Shown: in pieces, positions 56,976 through 64,000 of the stretch | Position numbering within the stretch: position 1 is the stretch's first letter | How the letters are laid out: each line of letters starts with the position of its first letter | NCBI GenBank assembly: GCA_949316235.1 | Contig: OX438750.1 | Span: forward strand, 16,866,865-16,930,864 | Reading direction: 5' to 3' | Source: Oegoconia quadripuncta | Taxonomy: Eukaryota; Arthropoda; Insecta; Lepidoptera; Autostichidae | DNA length: 64,000 bases | Position numbers and translations under genes: made by a program | The notes under the pieces: model-generated | What the model was told of the DNA's origin: nothing | Databases searched by the model: none | The model's input: only the letters and a program-made list of their open reading frames with translations

Positions 56976-57849
56976 ATTATAATTACCTATCGATATATAT
57001 ATCACACAATGTGACAATATAAAACTGTGCAAGTATAAAATAAATTGTTTTTTGTGAAAGCTGTTTGTTGTCATGAGGTACCTACCTAGTAGATTTATAA
57101 TTGCATTGAAAGTTACAAGTGACAACCCTATTGCTCCTATTTTTGAAAAAAAAAACTCTAGCTAACTTCTTCTACATCAAAAACCAAGAAAAAGCAGCTT
57201 GTTTTATTAAAAAAAAATGATAAATTCTAGCCGAAATTGGGCGTAGTTATACAGGAGCTGTCGGTTGGCACTTATTTGCGCTCCAGATGATGATAAAGGA
57301 CAGTTAATATACTCTATATTGACGTTCGTTCTTGTCACCCTGTATATGGTCCTGTGTCGGCATATTACACCTCCAATCCAATGACAATGGTTTATTTAGG
57401 CTGTGCGATGGAACATCCAGTGAGAATCATACGTGGGTTACGTATCCTTCCTCTCGTAGTCGGCTAAAAATCGCGTTCTATATTTCATTATCTCTGAATA
57501 GTCCAAATCTTTTTTAATTTTGATATTTATTATTTATTTGCCTACCTCTTACGTCTTCAATTATTCTCGTGGGTTAATGCACGTAATTAAAATAGTATAA
57601 AGTACTAATCTGATTACACCTTAAACATGGATTTGTGACGTCTTGAAATTTCTAAGTCAGTTGTTTGTCGTTTTATTTATTTTGCTATAGCTTAGTAATA
57701 TAAATTACTCTAGTTATATAAATTAATATGAATTTACATTTTAGATCTGTATTTGTAATGTCATATTTTATTTTGTTGAATGTTTAAATAATTGAGAATA
57801 ATGTCAATACTGCTGTTTCCGGTATACAGTCGCCCTCTATCGATCACTG

Positions 57850-57959
57850 GCAAAAATTAAATTGTCTTGTGGTGCGGTGCAGGAGGTGTGCTTCAACTAG
57901 GCAATTTTATTGCCAAAATTTTCAATAACTAGTTCATTTTGTGAAATAAATTAACACAC
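57850..57959 (+). promoter_or_regulatory. Probable VDAC 5' UTR exon and promoter region
   Basis: Sequence ending AACACACA|GTAAGT gives a strong splice donor at about 57960, and the coding exon of VDAC starts after an acceptor (CTTTCCAG|AAT) at 58664. The upstream edge is a guess. Confidence 0.5.
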
Positions 57960-58666
57960 AGTAAGTATTCTTCGCGTATGCTTTATTAAAATGCCGGCTT
58001 CAGGGTTGTACACTGTTTTTAACCGTGTTCCGTTTAGGTTACCACGAATCGCATAGCCGGGCTACTGGCGACGTCATACGCATGATTTTTGCTGTTATTT
58101 ATAATTTTCTGTGAATTAGATAACGTATTACATGAGCTATGTTAAGGATCATTGTAAAGATGATGCTTGTAGGGGGCATTGTGTGTGAAATCGTGCTCAA
58201 AAGTCACGGGGGGTACAGGACCACTGTCTCGTGATTTGTAGTATCTTTGATGCCGAAACTAGCCCCCCCCCGGCAAAGGTCAAGTTCACGGCTGTGCTAA
58301 AAAGATATGTGAATAGATCATGTAATAGTTGAATCGAGAAGGAAGAACCTTTCACGGTATTAGTCAGAATTGTCGCATGTTATGTAATCTCGTTATTGAA
58401 AGAGCTTTGTAAATAGTTTCGAGAATTGACCCTGACACAGCTGGCACCGAATGTTCATTTCGCGACGCCCCTACTGCTGAATGTCCTTTCCATCATTTTT
58501 GCGAGGGTCATGTCATGTGACAAGTTTTTCGGTAGCTTGTTACAATAAGTGTATACAACAAGAACATTGATAAGAGGGTAATTCCCTGAGTGTGATAACA
58601 ATGGTATAATATTATGTTATAACAAATACGGGATTTTAAGATTTAATTTGAGATACTTTCCAGAAT

Positions 58667-61600
58667 ATGGCCACCCCATACTATGCTGACCTCGGCAAGA
58701 AGGCTAATGATGTCTTTGGCAAAGGTTACCACTTTGGTGTATTCAAACTTGACCTGAAGACCAAGAGCGAGTCTGGTGTTGAATTCAGCAGTGGTATTAC
58801 CTCTAACCAGGAAAGTGGAAAGGTAACTAAGGTATTATATACACATTTATAATGTAAAAGGTCGTATTATACTTAGTTGTCTGCCAATGATGAAGAAGCC
58901 TCATTTTCCAAGATTAGTATGAAGAATAATAGTGCTGTTCGTAAGTAAATCTATAGATTAGAAGTTACCAATAAATCAAATGAATATTTATATGTTTGCG
59001 GTTAGTACATACTTTCTTTTTCTAGCTTTGCTTTATGACTGTTAATCATATTTTGTAATAAATCAAATTTCAAGCATCGGTTTCAATACAGAATATCACT
59101 TATTAAAATGTTAATTTATGTCTTTTGAAAATAATGCCCCTGCAATTTGTCTGTTGTGCCAGTTAGTGGTGATGATTTTGATGAACATCTCTAAACTAAA
59201 ACCGATTTAAAAACCAAAAAACCCGACTGCATATTTTGTATTTTGCAAGCGCCATGGTGGATATTTTACCATAAAATGTATCCTATGAAACTCTAGGGAC
59301 CTAGACGAATTGAACAACACCTTATACTTCAAAATCGGTCACGCTGTTTAGGCTAGAGGGGGTAACATTGAAATCTACATAATATACATGCATTCGAAAA
59401 ACATAACCCTCCTTTTCGGGGCTGTCGGGTAAATAGTGCTGTCTTTTTCTTCCTGGAATAATGAGGCACGAAAGTACCAATCCAAAACTTGATTAAGTTT
59501 AGAGAAGAAACACCAGAATCAACGCCATTATGTGCAAAGAATCATTGGAATTGACCACTTGCCCTACAGTAACGAAGCTTTGTTTGAATGTACATTAGAG
59601 AAGAGGGAGATATATTATACTGTAAAATGTGTATAATTAATGTGAATAGACTTAATCCTAACTAAATGCTTTTTTGCAGGTATTTGGCAGCTTATCATCC
59701 AAATACTCAGTGAAGGACTATGGTCTGTCATTCACAGAGAAATGGAATACAGACAACACATTGGCCACGGACATCACAATTGCAGACAAAGTTGCTGCAG
59801 GGTTAAAAATCACGTTAGAGGGAACATTCGCACCACAAACAGGGTAAAACCATTTCTATTACTTAGGTAGCTTTCTTTTAAAAATTTTATAAAATGTGAA
59901 AAAATCAGTCTTTCTTTCTTTTTTGTTCCTATAAGTAAAAAGGTTATCAAAAACTTTATTAAGTAAATACTTCTATTGTGTGGCTGTGGTATTCACTCTG
60001 GACAATTGGACCTTATTTACAATTTATTACTACATACTCAATATTTTCTACACTACATACTACAATCATTCATAGCCTCTAAACTTGCAATGAAACTTAC
60101 ACATTTTTATAAGTACACTACAGAATTATAAGGGAACTTTTTACTTCTAAAAGTCAAATTTATAAGAATGGAATGGGCTTATTTCTTTGTAATCACCAAA
60201 AATTATTGTTATAGTTCCAAGACTGGCAAGCTGAAGACCTCATATGCGACAGAGCGTGTGGCACTCAATACTAACCTGGACCTGGACATGGCTGGGCCCA
60301 TCATTGATGTGGGTGCAGTGCTCGCACACCAAGGCTGGCTCGCCGGTGCCTACTCCCAGTTTGACTCGCAGAAGGCCAAATTCTCCAAGAACAACTTTGC
60401 ACTTGGCTACCAGACTAAAGACTTTGCTTTGCATACTAATGTGTGAGTACTATATGTTTTCTATAAGCTTTTATATATCTTCATATGTAAGGTTTTTTAC
60501 TGGTAACCTATATTATGGTATGGTATTTCAGTAGGCTATAGTAGGATTGAACTTTTCTTGTGTCATAAGCAGAATTAAACATGTCTATGGTGGCCACATA
60601 ACACAATCATAACAATCTGTAGATAGCCTAGATTGGATAGCAGTTTTCATATGTCAAAAAGCACAAAATGGCAAATATATCAATGAAGTAAATTACTACA
60701 ACTCCGAGATTTATTTCTGTTAGCATAAATTATTCACATAAAGAAATATGTACTTTGAAAGCATTTTCGCTTTATGATTTTGATGTGTATATTGAGGGCA
60801 CTGATCCTACTAGCTTGCAACATGGCAATTTGTTTTCTAAGTATCTAAATGAAAATTGAAAGATAGTTGCGGAAGAACGGTAGTATATGGTTCTTTTTTC
60901 ATTATTACTCCTTGAAAATGTACGACAATATCAGGATTTCTAAAACGCGTCTCGTTTTAAACATTCGCCGACGACGGTCGCATATCGGTAATTAGTAAAA
61001 ATAATTAAAAAGGAAGTGCAATTATCATAACTACATCAACCATGCCAATCTAACAGACAATTAACTTAGGCATCGGGTACACAGTGAACAGCGTAGAGTT
61101 CTTGATTCTGTGTATAAACATAAACTACACTTTCTACATTCTTTATTCATGTGCATGCTGTGTTCACATCCAGTAGGATATATTCAGATAATTGTGTCGT
61201 AATGTTGGGTAAGATTGAAAATATTTTAAATTGTATCCAGTTTTGTGAACCGTTTAAAAAAATAATTGAAAATTTGCATTCATATTGCAGCTGGAGATCC
61301 TATCAGTCGAGTTGTCCCATTATTGGTGGTGTAATTATTACAATATCATTAAAGAAACCACAACCTTGATATTTGAGTTACCCTTGACTCCTTTTAAACT
61401 TATCATCAAACTAAACATCAATAAACACGTATCATTACTTCAATACCATTATCAAATACAACACAAATTGCATTGAGTCATACATAGTATACATAGAAGT
61501 AAGATATTGATTTTATGTGTTGATTACATAATCGGTGCCCCAGTTAGTTTAGTGAGGATGGCATCTCTGCATAGTAATGTGAACTGGTTATGGGCAGTGT

Positions 61601-63840
61601 GTGAATGGCATTGGCCTAAATGTGCAAAACTTTTGTTCATTTCTTAGAAGTATCTGCTGCTTATATGTCAGAGTTGCATTTCGAAATAAAAAAATCTACT
61701 TTTTTTTTTTTATATATGAGTGGACGGCAAACGAACATGCGGGTCACCTGATGGAAAGCAATCACCGCCGCCCATGGACACCCGCAACACCAAAAGGGTC
61801 ACAGATGCGTTGCCGGCCTTTACTTTTTGTATTGGTATTGTATTGTGCTCTTTGATAATTGGCAAAGTCTGTGGTACAATTCTTTTACAGGTTTCGTTTT
61901 TAAAGGACAGGACAATTAAATCGCTTTGTACAAATCCACTTGTCTAGAACCACTAGTACATTCGCACAAAGGTTTATAGCCCGTAAAACACGGTTGTTTG
62001 GCAAGCTGTAAAGTTTTCATTATAGCCTGCCATAGGTGCTGCAGTCGTGTCCACGTAATAAATTCATATACCGCGCGCGCAACAGTATGCCCACCTACGG
62101 TAAAGTTGTCTCAATAGTTATTACAGGTATTACAATCAATTATGAAAAAAACTTTACTTTTTTACGTAAAAACTTTATGAATCAAAAGTTTCAAGGCCCT
62201 GTGACCCTTTTGGTGTTGCGGGTGTCCATGGGCGGCGGTGATTGCTTTCCATCAGGTGACCCGCATGCTCGTTTGCCGCCCTATCATATAAAAAAAAAAA
62301 AAAAAAAAAGTTATTTTGGTTTCACTTTTTGCTAGTCTATCCTATCCAACCTAGCCTATCATATTTTGGGAGACTTCAATGGCAGTAGGAGGTCTAGACC
62401 GGAATGTGAGGTGGAGAATTGAGCTTATTATTACAAAACATATGTATTTTAACACAGTGACAATGGCAAGGAGTTTGGTGGCTCCATCTACCAGAAGGTC
62501 TCCGAAAAGCTGGAGTGTGGTGTCAGTATGAAGTGGACTTCTGGCTCGGCCGATACGCTGTTCGGAGTCGGCGCAAAATTCGCCATGGACAAGGACGCCT
62601 CATTGCACGCTAAGATCAACAACAAGTCGCTCATCGGCCTCGGGTACCAGCAGGTTCTGCGCCCAGGTGAGAATGACCCAAACCTCCCGCTCCCATAGAT
62701 CGAAGGTAATGATGAGTTAATCAAACGTTATTATCATAGAACCAAAGATTTTGGCTCAGATAATGAAGAACCTGACATTCCAATATAATCCACTTTTCCT
62801 TGTTTTATGACAATTTATGTGCCTCACTGTTTTTAATGCTGATTGTACAGTCAAATTCACAATTCAATCAATCACTTATTTGTGTCACCGCGTATAATCC
62901 CATTGGCTGATAACGAATATCTTCTGTCGTCGTCGCTTTAGTGGATAACGGGCCTAATTGTATGAGACAAAAAGTTCTCTTGTAGTTTTTGCTGGTATGC
63001 TGGATGAGCCGACTCACGGGTATAAATACTTGATTAACTTTTTCACACGAAAAGTGCCAAGGTCCTGTTGTAACATTTGCCACAGTGTGAATTATGCTTT
63101 AGTGTCGTGAGGATAACGACGACGCTATGTAGTATTGTATCTACATACGCACGATTATTATTGACCGGCATCGCGTCTACTTCACGGCTGGCTCTCTATC
63201 ATCTACCTACGTCATGTGTAAATGGACTTTGTACTTCAATAAAAGATCAATTTTTATCAACTAAATCATTTAATCGAAGTCTAAAGTCTAAGAGCATTAT
63301 TGTCGATAAAAATAGGTACTGAGATCGAAGTAGCAAACATGGGACAAGGCAGAAACATTGCATTTTGGGATCACATAATAGTAGATCTAAATTTCTGTTA
63401 AAATGGTACACACTCGTTTCTGAATTTGTTATGTTCACGACAGTATTGTGGTACATGAATTTTAAATCAGTCTGGCATATTTCTCTACAAATACAGCTGT
63501 AATAACTGTAAAGTAGCATCTGTTTGTTGAGTAACCTTTAGATTTTCTCGGTATAATTATCTAGAGCGCAATGGCTCGATTTTATTGACTATTGTTATCT
63601 TATTCAATCATATGATCTTTTGTTCTACGAATTAAGTCACGCATGATTTGTTATCTCTTATCTCGGCATTTCCTAAAGTTGTTTGCAGGAGAACTAAATA
63701 TAAATACATGTATACATAGCGGTTACATAACGTGCGTGTTTGTTGCAGGCGTGACTCTGACGCTGTCCGCGGCCATCGACGGGCAGAACTTCAACGCCGG
63801 CGGCCACAAAGTTGGTCTGGCCCTCGAGCTCGAACCCTAG
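58667..63840 (+). CDS. VDAC: Voltage-dependent anion channel (mitochondrial porin)
   Basis: Five coding exons: 58667-58822, 59680-59843, 60215-60442, 62458-62666, 63749-63840, giving 282 residues, the normal VDAC length. The protein forms the 19-strand beta-barrel of the outer mitochondrial membrane that passes ADP/ATP and metabolites. It starts [20 protein letters not shown] (N-terminal helix), followed by typical strands such as [35 protein letters not shown] and the C-terminal [13 protein letters not shown]. The acceptor three bases before ATG implies a separate 5' UTR exon. The exon 1 end has a second donor nine bases on (see findings). No damage seen. Confidence 0.96.
59205..59435 (-). 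repeat. Dispersed repeat bounded by CCGACTGC motifs, inverted copy
   Basis: Matches 49480-49705 in reverse: AAAAAACCCGACTGCAT at the left and CCCTCCTTTTCGGGGCTGTC at the right. It lies in VDAC intron 1. Confidence 0.65.
60550..61695. other. VDAC intron 3, first half
   Basis: AT-rich intronic sequence. I see no repeat or gene I can name here. Confidence 0.4.
61698..61825 (-). mobile_element. Dispersed short repeat, copy 2 (inverted)
   Basis: T-run at the left, then CGGGTCACCTGATGGAAAGC and CCGCAACACCAAAAGGGTCA, the reverse complement of copy 3 at 62195-62310. Confidence 0.75.
62195..62310 (+). mobile_element. Dispersed short repeat, copy 3
   Basis: TGACCCTTTTGGTGTTGCGG and GCTTTCCATCAGGTGACCCG, ending in about 20 A at 62290-62309. 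The A-tail supports retroposition. Confidence 0.8.
62700..63740. other. VDAC intron 4
   Basis: Intronic sequence between exons 4 and 5; no repeat or further exon recognised. Confidence 0.4.
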
Positions 63841-64000
63841 GCATTTACGCGAGCCTCCGGCTTTTAGTCTTGTAGATAATACTGCCACATCAACTGTTAT
63901 ACAGAGAGGAAGCGTTTAGCCAAATCAATTTGAACAGTATCTTCAAGTGTTCTCTATTATTAGTGTATTCGTGCGTGAGACGCAGCAACACTATTCTCTC
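63841..64000 (+). other. VDAC 3' UTR (partial)
   Basis: Sequence after the VDAC stop codon; no polyadenylation signal is seen before the window ends. Confidence 0.6.

Noticed and set aside
62488..62724. Minus-strand frame in VDAC exon 4
   Set aside because: Antisense shadow of a confirmed exon.

Overview
This is an AT-rich, intron-containing animal genome segment, most likely from a moth or butterfly (Lepidoptera). The evidence is insect-like single-copy genes with short exons and consensus GT/AG introns. They sit in a dense background of tRNA-derived SINEs, palindromic MITEs, LINE 3' ends and a BEL/Pao retrotransposon of the kinds common in lepidopteran genomes. Nothing here looks bacterial or viral. 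All gene models were joined by eye from splice consensus, reading phase and family knowledge.

Five recognisable host genes are present. (1) A single-exon UBIAD1/heix-type prenyltransferase on the minus strand (3516-4511). (2) Sedoheptulokinase SHPK, two exons, minus strand (20048-21580). (3) ZCCHC9, four exons, plus strand (30732-37986). (4) A SMYD-family SET/MYND protein, eight exons, minus strand (39418-52052). (5) The mitochondrial porin VDAC, five coding exons, plus strand (58667-63840). There is also a small unrecognised nuclear-type protein gene (23726-24133) and one orphan exon candidate (55414-55554). The five genes do not form a pathway; they are ordinary neighbours.

Layout: 1-3515 repeats and the downstream flank of UBIAD1; 3516-4511 UBIAD1; 4789-14022 a nest of palindromic elements, in which a foldback element is split by a decayed BEL/Pao element with a visible 5-bp target duplication; 14023-20047 mostly transposon relics, including a 258-bp-arm inverted repeat with no mismatch seen and a 120-bp tandem array; 20048-21580 SHPK; 21581-23725 repeats; 23726-24133 the small gene; 24283-28845 a LINE inserted inside a Tc1/mariner-like MITE; 28890-30512 MITEs and a repeated micro-ORF; 30732-37986 ZCCHC9, whose third intron holds three head-to-tail copies of a roughly 1-kb element; 38270-52052 the SMYD gene with a LINE and many SINEs in its introns; 52053-57850 sparse sequence with the orphan exon; 57850 to the end VDAC.

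I do not see a convincing new multi-gene system. The more interesting signals are structural: the long inverted repeat, the foldback element carrying a repeated micro-ORF under an E2F-like motif, the tandem element array in ZCCHC9, a probable GC-AG intron in SMYD, and the orphan exon.
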